A stretch of 64,000 nt of DNA, from contig BPEH01000002.1 of NCBI GenBank assembly GCA_019654715.1, forward strand, positions 1 to 64,000. The letters are read 5' to 3'. Source of the stretch: Fidelibacterota bacterium (GTDB lineage Bacteria > Fidelibacterota > Marinisomatia > Marinisomatales > Marinisomataceae). Below are positions 18,040 through 29,038 of this stretch, one piece after another. Below the pieces are notes generated by a model that saw nothing but the letters and a program-made list of their open reading frames with translations, was not told the origin of the DNA and did no database searches. The position numbers were made by a program, and so were the translations under genes. Each line of letters starts with the position of its first letter. Positions within the stretch are counted from its first letter, which is position 1.

Positions 18040-19296
18040 TTATTGAGACTGAGCAAATTCTTCATTTGCTTTCCAAACACGCCAAACATTCTTATAACAT
18101 ATTTTTTCGATATCCTCTTCTGAATATCCTCTCTTTAATAGATGATAAATCAAATTAGGAAAATCAGAAGCATCTTTTAAATCATATGGAAGACTATCGC
18201 CACCCCATCATAATCTGATCCAAATCCAACGTGATCAACACCAACCAACTAACGACATGATCAATATGATCAGCAGCATCAGTTACATCACAAAAAATAG
18301 GATTTCTTTGAAACACTCTCTTGGCAAATGCTTCAACTTTTTCATCATCAGGTTCAAGATTATTTTCCTCAGCATATGCGCTTACTCTTGCGCGATTTGC
18401 TTCTCGTTTATCTTGTGATTCTTTAGTTAAAAATGTTGATCCAAAATTAATCTGGATTACCCCACCATTTTCAGCAAGGCGTTTTATCATGTCATCATTC
18501 ATATTACGTTCAAAACCTGGCGTAAAATGACGACACGAAGAGTGGGAAGCGATTGCAGGAACTTTTGTCACATCCATCACTTGATAGAAGGCATTATCGA
18601 TACATGAGAAATATCTACCATAACTCCCACACGATTCATTTCAGCAACAACATCTCTACCAAAATCACTTAATCCTTGATGGGTTCCAGTAGTATCATAC
18701 GATGAATCACAAATGCATTATCTTTTGCATGTGTTAATGTATATACGAATTCCTCTTTCATGAAAATAAGCTACATTCGCCAAATCACCTTCAAGTGGAG
18801 CACCATTTTCCATTCCCATTGGCAACGCAATTTTGCCTGCAGCAACTATTGCTTCTGCATTTTCTGGACTATAGGCTACTTCAAATTTATCAGGGTGATC
18901 ATCTGCCATCTTTTTTACCATATCAATCAATGAATCCGCTTTCGCTTTGGCACCGCCAGTTACTTGGTAACTTGAAGGAACATAAATAGACATAAAGGGA
19001 ACATCTAATCCTCCTTCTTTGGCTCGAACATAATCAAAATCGCCCCCTTCTGTTCTAACAGATAAGTCTTCATGGCCTCCTTTATTTAATCGCCATGGAA
19101 CATCAATATGTCCATCTGTAATAATAAATTTTTGTGCTAACTCATTTGCTTTATCCATCAATAACTCCTCAGAAGATTCTGATTTAGTTTTATCCCATAC
19201 TGACCAAGCCATAAAAGCTACTAGCAAAAAAAGAAAGAAGGATTTAATAGAATCTTATCCAAATTTACTATACTCTTTTTTATTTGATAATTTCAT
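18040..19296 (-). CDS. Membrane dipeptidase, peptidase family M19 (several frameshifts)
   Basis: This zinc dipeptidase has an N-terminal membrane anchor ([17 protein letters not shown]). The metal site starts at [12 protein letters not shown]. Further conserved parts are [77 protein letters not shown] and [13 protein letters not shown]. Indels near 18210, 18590, 18715 and 19255 split it. Joining the pieces gives a protein of normal length (about 410 residues), anchored to the membrane and probably periplasmic. The substrate could be dipeptides or D-amino-acid dipeptides from the wall. Confidence 0.88.
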
Positions 19297-19327
19297 TTTT
19301 AATTGTCCTTTGTTGAACGGAGGTTAG

Positions 19328-19401
<74 letters not shown>

Positions 19402-19430
19402 AACTGCATGTATAATAAGTAAAAAAAAGA

Positions 19431-19448
19431 AAAAAGGGGAACCTTTTT
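19431..19448. terminator. Possible bidirectional A-stem-U terminator
   Basis: A short stem AAAAAGG/CCTTTTT with a 4-nt loop (GGAA) and a T-run on each strand lies 30 nt upstream of the tRNA. It could stop transcripts from either side. The stem has only two G-C pairs, so support is modest. Confidence 0.35.
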
Positions 19449-19471
19449 TTTGTGAAAACATATACCTATAT

Positions 19472-19544
19472 GAGGAGCAAGTTAGAATTTAAAATTACCT
19501 CTTAATTCCTTTCTCTTACCCTTGGTTAGGTTAATTTGCTCCTC
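19472..19544. other. Unassigned hairpin element, possible small RNA
   Basis: Perfect inverted arms GAGGAGCAA (19472-19480) and TTGCTCCTC (19536-19544) enclose a 55-nt interior. On the plus strand the right arm is followed by TCC and seven Ts, like an intrinsic terminator. The spacer from the tRNA to the next gene (19402-19667) is the longest apparently non-coding stretch in the window and shows no coding signal. I could not match the element to 4.5S, 6S, tmRNA, RNase P or a riboswitch I know. Confidence 0.4.
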
Positions 19545-19667
19545 TCCTTTTTTTATAATTTAAAGGGACAAACCCGGTAGCCCTTTTTTTTTTATGTAAA
19601 TTGGGAAACCCCAAAAAAATTAGACAAACATTATGGATATATTAGAATTTTTCTATACATTTATATT

Positions 19668-19861
19668 ATGGATGGTTTTGGACAACAATTAATTGCGCAG
19701 CTTCCATTTAAAAAAAACTAATCTTAATTATATATTTCATTCCAACTTTCATTGCTAGAAACAATAAAAATTTCCTTCCAATTTTTATAGTTAATTTTCT
19801 CACAGGCTGGACATTTGTTGGTTGGGTTGTAGCATTCGCTTGGGCTATTGCTAAAGACTGA
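19668..19861 (+). CDS. Superinfection-immunity-like small membrane protein (one frameshift)
   Basis: The frame from the ATG at 19668 shifts in an A-run near 19711. The restored protein has about 64 residues and two hydrophobic helices: LILIIYFIPTFIARNNKN and then a second segment ending FLTGWTFVGWVVAFAWAIAK. This GWTxxGWVxA pattern is that of the superinfection immunity family named after phage T4 Imm (PF14373-type). Such proteins are common as orphan chromosomal genes with unknown roles. It ends exactly where the convergent alr stop begins (19861/19862). No phage genes are nearby. Confidence 0.65.
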
Positions 19862-20959
19862 CTAATAAATTCTTTTTGGACGAATTCCAATCGCAGTCAC
19901 CAGAACATATGATGTAGAATTAATAGTGTTTTCAATTTCATTGACATCAATAGTGCCATATTCATTGGAACCAAAGATTAAGACTTCATCTCCATTTGAA
20001 TATCAGCTGATCCGACATCAATCATCAACTGGTCCATACAAATTCTTCCTGTAATCTTGAAATTTTGATCTTTAAACTTTACAAACCCATCTACATACCA
20101 AGGACGTGGTACTCCATCTGCAAATCCTGCTTGTACTACTGCAATTCTTGTATCTTTTTTGGTGGTATATACCCCTCCATAGCTAATATGGGTTCCTGCT
20201 TTGACCTCTCTTATTCTACCACAGGCGCGGTAAAGGTCATCACCGGTTTAATAGGCAAATCTTGTGGCACTTCATCGGATGGAAAGGCTCCATACAGCAA
20301 CATTCCTACTCTTATCATATTGAATCGAGATTCTGGAAGGTTTAACATGGCCCCACTATTACTACAATGAATAAACGTAGGGTTCATTCCTAATTTTTCT
20401 GCAATCTTTAATACATCATTAAACTTATTGAGTTGATCATTTGCATATGATAAATCGCCTTCATCAGCAGTTGCAAAGTGTGAATACAGTCCTTCAATCT
20501 CAATGGTATCAATTTGATGTGCTTGTTGTAAGAATTCTTCTGCTTGTTCTAGTGGAATACCCAATCGAGTCATTCCAGTATCTACCTTAAGATGTACTCG
20601 TAGCTTATTATCCCCCTGATGAGCCTTTAAAGCTTCAAATCATCAAAAGAAGATACATTTAAGAGTAGATTATGGGTTTCAGCATCTGAAAGCGTATGAG
20701 GGTTTAATCTAGAATACACAAGAATGTCAGCAGTAATGCCAGCATCACGTAATTCAATACCCTCTTCAATGGTAAAAACAGCAAAATGCTGTATTCCTTC
20801 TTTTTCTAATGTTTGTGCAACTTGGACTGCACCATGGCCATATCCATTTGCTTTGACAGTAGCCATAATCGGAATATCTCCCACCTCATTCTTTAGCAAA
20901 CGATAATTGTTTGCCAATCGTTCTAAATCAATATGTACTTTTGGTCCGATATAGCTCAT
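19862..20959 (-). CDS. alr: Alanine racemase (several frameshifts)
   Basis: This PLP enzyme makes D-alanine for the wall precursor built by MurF. The catalytic Lys lies in MATVKANGYGHGAVQVAQTL. Further landmarks are FAVFTIEEGIELRDAGI, VDTGMTRLGIP, IEGLYSHFATADEGD, FIHCSNSGAML, NMIRVGMLLYGAFP, the catalytic Tyr segment THISYGGVYTT and CMDQLMIDVG. Indels near 20010, 20205 and 20600 split the frame. The restored length of about 365 residues is normal. The ATG at 20959 overlaps the polA stop (TAATG). Confidence 0.93.
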
Positions 20960-23678
20960 TAATGTGCCTCATACCATGAAGATCCAACTCCACAATCAAT
21001 TTCAATTGGAACATCCAAGTCCATTGCATTTTTCATATGTTTTACTACCATTTCTGTAACATAATCAATTTCATTATTATGTACTTCTAAAAGTAGTTCA
21101 TCATGAATTTGTAAAATTAATTTTGATTTTAAATTATTTTCCTTCAAATCTTTATCGATTCTAATCATTGCTAACTTAATCATCTCTGCTGCGGTTCCCT
21201 GAATTGGCATATTAATCGCCATTCTCTCTGCTGCATCCCTTCTCACTTGGTTTTGGCTGTCTGAATCCCATACTGCACGCTTTCTACCAAGTAATGTTTG
21301 TACTGATTTATCTTTTTTAACCAATAATTTTGTGTCTTCCATGTATTGTTTGATTCCTTTGTACTTCTCAAAATAAACATCAATGATTTTCTTTGATTCT
21401 GCAAATGGAATTCCTAATTCTTGGCTTAATCGAAACGATCCCGCACCATACATGATACCAAAATTGACGATTTTGGCAATACGTCTCATTTCAGGCAATA
21501 CATCTTGGTCTTCTTTTACATTAAAACATTTTTTGCAGTAAAAGTATGAATATCTTCCCCACTATTGAGTGCTTTTGTAAGTGCCTCATCTTTGCTCAAA
21601 TGTGCCATGACCCTTAATTCTATTTGGGAGTAATCTGCAGACAAAATCTGATAATCATCAGATTGGGCTTTAATGGCCTTGCGTACTTCTTTCCCATCTT
21701 CGGTACGAATAGGAATATTTTGGAAATTAGGAGTACTGGTTGATAAGCGACCCGTTGCTGTCATGGTTTGATTAAAAGAAGAATGCACACGATTGGTAAT
21801 CTCGTTGATATTGTTTGGAATAGGATCTAGATATGTGTTTTTTAATTTAAATAATTTTCTATACCCTAAAATCAAACTTGGTAGTTCATGGTATTCTTTT
21901 AGTTTGGTTAGTATTGCTTCAGCAGTTGAACGTTTTTTAATCATAGGAAGGTTTAATTGATCAAAAAGTATCTCTGCAAGTTGCTGAGACGAATTTAGAT
22001 TAAACTCTTTTCCAGCAAGCTTAATAATACTCTTTTCCAGCGCATCAAGTTTGATACCAATTTCTTCAGAACGAGATAAAAGATAATTACGATCTACAAA
22101 TATACCGTGAAACTGCATATCAATTAGCACGGGAAGCAAATCGATTTCAATATCTTTAAAGTAAGAGTATAGCTCTTGTTTTTTCAATTCTTTTAAGAAA
22201 ATATCGGTTAATTCGATTACAACATCTGCATCTTCAGCGGCATAAAAAGTAATATCGGCAAGCGCTACTTGATCCATGGTAATTTGGTTGCGTCCCGAAC
22301 CAATTAAATCTTGGATTGGAACCATTTTATAATTCAAATGGGATAAGGATAAGTTGTCCAGCTTATACGAACGTGCATTAGGATTGATTAAATGAGCAGC
22401 AATCATAGTATCAAATTCAATTCCTTGTAAATCAATTCCAAATCGCTTCATAATCAGTGCATCGTACTTAATATTTTGTCCTGTTTTTGGTATTTTTTCA
22501 TTTTCTAGTATAGGTTTTAGAATATTGGTAGCTATTTCTAAATCATTATCTCCAAACAGATTGTCAACCTTATCTTTAAAGTGAATAGGAACATATACTC
22601 CAGTATCTTTCTTCACAGAAAAACTAAATCCTACAATCTCTGCTATCATCGGATTGACTGAAGTGGTTTCCAAATCAACGGACAACCATTCTCCTTCTTT
22701 AATAGAGTCTGCAAAAGATTGGAGACGATCTAAACTGGTTATTAAATCATATTCTTTTTTTCTTTGTACTGTTTCAGGAGAAATACTGGTATCAGAACCT
22801 ATCTTTTTAAGTAATCCAGTAAACTCAAGTTCCTTAAAGATTGATTCTAGCTTTGTGTTGTTTGCTTCTTTCTTTTCAAAATCAGAAAGAGAGGCATCCA
22901 CTGTTACATCTGTTAAGATGGTAACAAGTTGTTTGCTAAGAAATGCATTGTCTTTATTATTTAATAATTTTTCTCTCATTTTTTCATTTTCAATCTGATC
23001 AATATTTTCATATATCTTTTCCATTGAACCAAATTTTTGAATCAGTTTCTTGGCGGTAACAGGGCCAACGCCTTCTACTCCAGGAACATTATCAGAGCTA
23101 TCACCCATTAACCCGAGTAAATCAATAATATGTTCTGGACCAACTCCCCATTTTTCTGATACTTTTTGTGCATTAAAAACCTCTTTTTCTCTTCTTCTAG
23201 CTTGCGGAGCATATAACAGAGTTTGATCATTAATTAATTGCATAAAATCTTTATCTCCGCTTACGATATTGCATTGTAAATCATCTTTTTCACACATTTT
23301 GGCAACTGTTCCAATAATATCATCTGCTTCCACTCCTTCGATTCGTAGCACTGGAATATTCATCCCATCCAAGAGTTCCCATAAGTATGGAAGTTGGGTT
23401 TGAATTTCATCTGGCATCGCAGATCGATTGGCTTTATAGTCTGTATATAGTTCGTGGCGAAAGTTTTTTCCTTTTGAATCAAATGCAGCAACAATGTAAT
23501 CTGGATTTTCTTCTTCTAATAATTGAAATACTTGATTTGCAAATCCAAATACAGCACTTGTTGGTATCCCTGCAGTAGTCGTTAACGGATTACGAATTAA
23601 AGCGTAATGTGCTCGATATAAAGTAGCATATCCATCAATAATGAATAGCCTCTTTTTGTTGTTTTTTGAAGGACTCAT
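20959..23678 (-). CDS. polA: DNA polymerase I (one frameshift)
   Basis: All three domains are present in about 905 residues. The 5'-3' exonuclease has RLFIIDGYATLYRAHYAL, VEADDIIGTVA, VSGDKDFMQL and LLGLMGDSSDNVPGVEGVGP. The 3'-5' proofreading domain is active by its motifs (LSVDLETTSVNPM; QNIKYDALIMKRF; FYAAEDADVV). The polymerase has STSTPNFQNIPIRT, SADYSQIELRVMAHLS, KIVNFGIMYG and LQIHDELLLEV. The shift near 21510 lies between TAKNV and the following conserved region. The ATG at 23678 has no visible ribosome-binding site and lies in the 3' arm of a perfect inverted repeat. No alternative start keeps the conserved N-terminus. Confidence 0.95.
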
Positions 23679-23708
23679 AACTTAGCGGGATAACCCCGCT
23701 AAGTTATG
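23676..23708 (-). repeat. Perfect 14-bp inverted repeat covering the polA start codon
   Basis: On the minus strand the sequence is CATAACTTAGCGGG, a 5-nt loop (GTTAT), then CCCGCTAAGTTATG. The final ATG is the polA start. The element begins 11 nt after the stop of the TonB receptor gene. It lacks a U-tract. It could terminate the upstream transcript, protect its 3' end, or hide the polA start codon. Confidence 0.75.
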
Positions 23709-23719
23709 AAAATAGCAGC

Positions 23720-26153
23720 TTAGAAACTATAAGTTAATGACACGCCAAGCTCTCTTGGAGGTGCAAAAGACTTATATAGTTTCTCTTCAAATGGAGGTTC
23801 TAAAGCAAAAATAAATCCTCTATCTGCGTAATCTTCATCAAGGATATTTTTTGCATAGAATCCTAAATTAATTTTATTGAACGAATGAGAATAGTATGCA
23901 TTCAATAGATGATATGGATCTGATTCATATTCATCATGTGCAGAATCAAATACGAATCCATCTTTTCCTGAAATCTCAATCATTAAAGAATTGTTTTTAG
24001 TGAAATTATAGTTAAATGATAAGCTATAATTCCAGTTTGGTGAATGTGCTTTTTTACCATGTGCATGACCTGCATGTTCATCACCATGATCATCATCATG
24101 ATCAGTCATCATGTCGTCGTCTGGTCATCATCGTGATCATCACCATGATCATCTCCATGGTCTTCGTCACCGTGTTCATCATGATCTCCTAGTTCAACTT
24201 CAGAACTCAATAATCCTAAAGTAGCATTAATAGTAAATTTGTCACTTATTCTAAATTCACCAGTTGATTCAGAACCATACTCATAACCTGATTCAGCATT
24301 TGTCTTAAAGAAAGCAAACGCATTAGGATTTGTTGGATCCAACTGCTCACTTGTTTCATAAATATGACCATCATGCTCTAAATAAAATAGAGAACTTGAT
24401 AATTTTATATTATCAGTATACCATCTTATTCCAGTAGTAATATCATAATAAATTTCCACATCATATGTTTTTTCATCTTCATCCAAATATGGATTTTGAT
24501 TTATACCTGCAGGATGATACCCTTGAGCATAATAGGCAAACCAGTGAAGGTTTGGAGCTGGATGTAATTCATAAGAAACTTTATATGAATTTTCAAAATC
24601 ACCCATGATATCAAAGCTTGCTGTTTTATCATTAAGATCATCATATGTAATATCTCTAGCTTCTGATCTAAAGGCTAAAGCAAGTGATGAATTATTTTTA
24701 AAATTATATGCAAATTCACCATATAGAGCCTTTGTACAATATCATAATTAGAAGATAAAGCGGTGGCAGAACCTCCAAAAATATATCCTGCAGCATTAGT
24801 TTTTTCTTCATAATTAGACTGATATAATCCAATGACATAGTCTATTTTATTATCATTAGCAGTATTTGGTCTTAATCTGAAATCAACAGTTCTTGTATCA
24901 ATATCTCTGTCAAATGAATCAAAGAAGTCATATTGATATCCTTCAACTGTTGGATCAAAGTTATAAGGATCTTGAAGCCAGAATTGATAATTACCCCAAT
25001 CTGAGTCATAACTGTGCAATGTTTCATTGTTTGACATACCAATATTCAAATCAGCAACACCCTCACCAAGATCATAACTATAGTCAGCTATAAAGATCTG
25101 TGATTTTTGACTATCTTTACCTGGATTATCTGAATATGTAATATGATCAGTATTATTATCTGGAGCCCAATTATCATACCCATTGTCAAAATCAGAGTAA
25201 ATCATTGTATACTTTTGTGTAATATTATTATCACCAACCTTTAATAGTTTAGCTCTAAATGATGACTCATCTCTATTTGCTGATGCATTACCCTCTAAAG
25301 TAACATTTTCTTTATATCCATCTGAAACATTCGAATGACCTACCAGTCTTAACTTCCAACCGTTTGATAGTGGAGTGTTATAAACAATTCCATTTGTAAA
25401 AGTATTGTATGAACCAAGCTGGGTCATAACATATCCTTCTTTTTTATCGGTTGGATCGTTGGTTTTGAAATTAATCAAACCAGAAGATGCTGCTGCACCA
25501 AATAAACTAGTTTGAACACCCATTAATACTTCTACTTGCTGCATATCAAAAAGAGGTGTAATCATACCAAGTTCAGATAAATCCATTCCATCCAACACTA
25601 ACCCAACATAAGTACTTGGAGGTCCTTGGTCAGCATATCTACTTACAGAACCCTCTCCTCTAATTTGAAAATATCTCGGTCTGGAAGTTCCACCTGCATA
25701 ATTTAGATTTGGAACTTTTTGTATTAAGTCACTGAAGTGTTGTCCTTGTCTATTTCTTAGCTCATCATTAAAAATGATTGCTGAATTAGCTAAATCACCT
25801 TCATTTACTTTTCTTAATGATGAATATACCTCAACACCTTCAATAGAGACGGCTTGTTTAGCAAGTTCAAATCTAATTGGTTGCGTAAATCCTTTTTTCA
25901 AGGTTACATCAGTTGATAAATCTTCATATCCTATTACAGATACTTCTAACGAATATTCACCTTCATCTAGATTTAAAAATGTAAACTTTCCATCATCTCC
26001 TGATGATGTTCCGCTATCAAAACTATCTGATTTAATCAATATATTAGCATCAGCTAATGGAAGATTGGTTTCTTTGTCAACGACTAAACCTGAAAGTGTT
26101 GACTGAGCATATGTAAAGCTCGTAATTAGTAATAATAAAATAAAATTTTTCAT
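23720..26153 (-). CDS. TonB-dependent receptor with His/Asp-rich loop (frameshifts)
   Basis: This outer-membrane transporter would be driven by TonB. Order: signal peptide MKNFILLLLITSFTYAQ; carboxypeptidase-D-like domain (LSGLVVDKETNLPLADANIL to about residue 110); plug domain with FSDLIQKVPNLNYAGGTSR, YFQIRGEGSVSRY and VEVLMGVQTSLFGAAASSGL; then a long beta barrel ending GVSLTYSF. A loop coded at about 24050-24190 is packed with His and Asp (DHDEHGDEDHGDDHGDDHDD, then DHDDDHGDEHAGHAHG). That points to a divalent-metal ligand such as zinc, copper or nickel. Indels near 24112, 24640 and 24740 interrupt the frame. The gene lies 49 nt after a small Cys/His protein. Confidence 0.88.
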
Positions 26154-26202
26154 TTTTTTCTCCTTAGAAAAATTAGTTTAACAAAAATATAATATTAGGT
26201 TG

Positions 26203-26511
26203 CTATACTAAAGGGGGAGATTTATTAGGAATTGTATGAACAGATTTATAAGAAACAAAATTTAAATTTTTCAAAAAAGAATAATTTGAAGAAGAATCGT
26301 GAGTTACAGATTTATCAATATTAGAAACATACTTAGTAAAACCAAATTTACAGAAATCACAATTATGTGAATCTTTATTGCTTAGAATATCTACACATTC
26401 TTGATTGCAAATGTATTTGTCTGTTGAATTAAATTCGTGTTGATGATAGACTTGAAAATTTATCATCATTAAACCAAACAAAGTGATTAGTGAAATTAAT
26501 TTGTTTTTCAT
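26203..26511 (-). CDS. Small membrane-anchored Cys/His protein upstream of the TonB receptor
   Basis: The protein has 102 residues. An N-terminal signal/anchor helix (MKNKLISLITLFGLMMINF) leads into YHQHEF, then CNQEC and HNCDFCKFGF, and the C-terminus ends NKSPPLV. The layout of anchor, His, CxxC and a C-terminal PP motif is like DUF2946-type proteins that accompany metal-related TonB receptors. This is a likeness in layout, not a proven match. It probably forms a two-gene operon with the His-rich receptor, and a role in metal sensing, delivery or reduction is inferred. It is divergent from the OPT gene with 37 bp between. Confidence 0.65.
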   Translation of the reverse strand: MKNKLISLITLFGLMMINFQVYHQHEFNSTDKYICNQECVDILSNKDSHNCDFCKFGFTKYVSNIDKSVTHDSSSNYSFLKNLNFVSYKSVHTIPNKSPPLV

Positions 26512-26548
26512 ATTGTTTATAAAAATTAAAAATTTGTAAGTTGATATT

Positions 26549-28398
26549 ATGAAAAATGAGATAACTGTCAAAGCCATATTTTTAAGTATAATCCTTTCAA
26601 TCGTTCTTTCTGCTGCAATGGCATATTTAGGATTGTATGCAGGCATGACCGTCTCTGCATCTATTCCAGCAGCAATTGTATCGATGGGAATTTTACGATT
26701 ATTTCGGAATTCAAATATTTTAGAAAACAATATTGTACAAACTGCAGCGTCTGCTGGAGAATCCTTAGCCGCTGGAGTTATTTTTACCATACCTGCTTTG
26801 GTATCATTGGATATTGGGACAGTATTGATGCTTGGGAAGTAACCAAAATCGCAATGATGGGTGGTATACTTGGAGTATTATTTACTGTACCTCTAAGACG
26901 TGCTTTAATTTTAAAAGCAAAACTGAAATTTCCTGAGGGCGTTGCAACAGCAAAAGTGTTAGAAACAGGACATGAATCTGATCCAGATAAATCGGCAAAT
27001 AGTTTAAAAATAATTGGAATATCTGCTCTTATTGGAGGAATTGCTAAACTCGGAACCAAATTTGGTTTTAATATTTGGTCTGAGGCGATTGGAGGAGCCA
27101 CTACAATCAAAAATACAGTCTTTGGAATGGGATCTAGCTTATCTCCTTCTCTTATCAGTGTTGGATATATTGTAGGACGGAATATTGGCATTCTAGCTTT
27201 TTCAGGTGGATTAATATCTTGGGCGATTGGTATTCCGATTTACTCTTATTTAGAAAATGTATACAACGAAGATGCATGGGAAGCTGCTAACAACATTTGG
27301 AGTAAGAAAATTCGTTATTTAGGAGTAGGTGCAATGGTAGTTGGAGGTATTTGGTCTATTATTCAACTTGCTAAACCGCTTATCGAAAGCATGAAACTAA
27401 GTTTAAAAACTTTAAATAGGGATTCTGATAGTGTCCCTCTTGAAGAAAGAGATTTACCAATTAATTATGTTTTTATTGGTATCCTTGTTTTGCTAGTTCC
27501 TATCTGTCTCACTTATTTCAATGTTATACCATCCTGGGGAGCAGCTGTTATTTTATCATTAACTATGTGTATTTTTGGGTTTTTATTCTCAGCAGTAGCA
27601 GCATATATGGCTGGAGTAGTTGGATCATCCAATAATCCTATATCAGGAGTAACAATTGCTACAATTCTATTTACTTCTTTACTAATCTTTACTTTGTTTG
27701 GTAAAGAATCTGGAGCTGCAGCAGCCATTTTAGTCGGAGCTGTTGTATGTTGTGCTGCAGCAATTGGAGGAGATAACTTACAGGATCTAAAAACGGGTAA
27801 TATTGTAGGAGCAACCCCTTGGAAACAACAAATTATGCAAGTCATAGGGGTTATAAGTGCAGCACTAAGTCTTGGTTTTATATTGATGGTTTTAGATGGG
27901 GCATATGGTATTGCAGATGTTACTAGAGAAACATCTTTAGATGCGCCACAAGCTACATTAATGGCTAGTGTAGCTGAAGGGGTTTTTGAAGGAAATTTAG
28001 AATGGACAATTATCTGTATTGGTGCAATCATTGGATTATTAATTATTTTAGTCGATCAGTATCAACTTAAAAGAGGATCAGACTTTAGAGTTCCAATTTT
28101 AGCAGTTGCCATTGGAATGTATCTTCCAATTGAATTAACTTTTCCAATCTTTATTGGTGGGATGATTAATCACTATGCCAATAAAATTTCTTCACAAAAA
28201 GGTAAAAATAATGGATTACTAATAGCTGCTGGGTTAATTACAGGAGAAGCATTAATGGCAATATTTATCGCTATTCCATTATTTTTTGAAAAAGCATTAC
28301 CAAAATATCCACTTCCAGATGAAATGTATGCTAATATAATTGGAGTTATTATCTTGGTATGCATTATTATTGGATTATACAGAACTGCTAAAGAATAA
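26549..28398 (+). CDS. OPT-family oligopeptide/metal-chelate transporter (one frameshift)
   Basis: This polytopic inner-membrane protein has about 616 residues. The N-terminal AAMAYLGLYAGMTVSASIPA is the OPT signature; more than a dozen hydrophobic segments follow. Other parts match the family: TAASAGESLAAGVIFTIPAL, MMGGILGVLFTVPLRRALI, KFPEGVATAKVLETG, GSSNNPISGVTIATILFTSL, AAIGGDNLQDLKTGNIVGAT and YLPIELTFPIFIGGMI. A single indel near 26835 breaks the frame. Substrates may be oligopeptides or metal-chelating peptides. Its place beside a metal-type TonB receptor is suggestive only. Its stop is one base from that of the convergent SPOR gene. Confidence 0.9.
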
Positions 28399-28399
28399 A

Positions 28400-29038
28400 T
28401 TAATAACCTACAATAGCAAATGTAGAATCATATCTTCTTAATTGTGCGGCTTTCTTGCTAGCGGATGCATAAGATTTAAAACTTTTACTACGTACATAAT
28501 ATGTCATTTTTCCTCTATTAAATGCCTGAGTTACTGTTATATCTGATATTCCTGTTTCATTCAATGCATTCTTTAAAGTAAGAGCATTTTCTTTATTCTC
28601 AAATGCACCAAATTGAATAAACCAAGTCTTATTAGATTGAACTTTTTTTTGATTAATAATTGGTTTATTTAATTTTTTCTGATATTCTTTTGCTGTTTTA
28701 ATTTCTCCAGCAGCAGTCAATGCCTTATAAAGTAATTCTTTTGAAATATCTGTCACAAGATGGCTAGGAGCATTTACATTAAATTCTTTAAGTAATGTAG
28801 AAGACTGGATATAAGATCCTATAGCATACCTTAATTCAGCTTTTTTTAGAATAGACAACCAATAATAATCAGAATTGTCATTTAATTGAATAATCTGCTC
28901 ATATATTTCTAGTGCTTTGTCACCATCAACAGTATTAATTGCTTTTTGATAGAGAACGCTCGAATCTGCATTCTGACCATAACAGAAAGCAATCAAAGAA
29001 ATAAGTAAAATTGCCTTTATTTTAATTTTTATCTTCAT
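28400..29038 (-). CDS. Secreted SPOR-domain protein
   Basis: The protein has 212 residues with signal peptide KAILLISLIAFCYGQ. The middle is helical and TPR-like (ALEIYEQIIQLNDNSDYYWL and following). The C-terminal SPOR domain (TWFIQFGAFENKENALTLKN to FAIVGY, about 75 residues) binds denuded glycan strands at the septum. Its neighbours are the LapB-like gene upstream (17-nt overlap) and, farther off, the division genes. A periplasmic peptidoglycan-binding role in division is likely. Confidence 0.83.
   Translation of the reverse strand: MKIKIKIKAILLISLIAFCYGQNADSSVLYQKAINTVDGDKALEIYEQIIQLNDNSDYYWLSILKKAELRYAIGSYIQSSTLLKEFNVNAPSHLVTDISKELLYKALTAAGEIKTAKEYQKKLNKPIINQKKVQSNKTWFIQFGAFENKENALTLKNALNETGISDITVTQAFNRGKMTYYVRSKSFKSYASASKKAAQLRRYDSTFAIVGY

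Noticed and set aside
19668-19861. Prophage remnant
   Set aside because: Only one immunity-like small gene is present. There is no integrase, attachment-site repeat or structural gene, and the tRNA is intact with no duplicated 3' end.
26784-28031. Minus-strand open frames opposite the OPT transporter gene
   Set aside because: They lie antisense to clear OPT signatures and have no family similarity.
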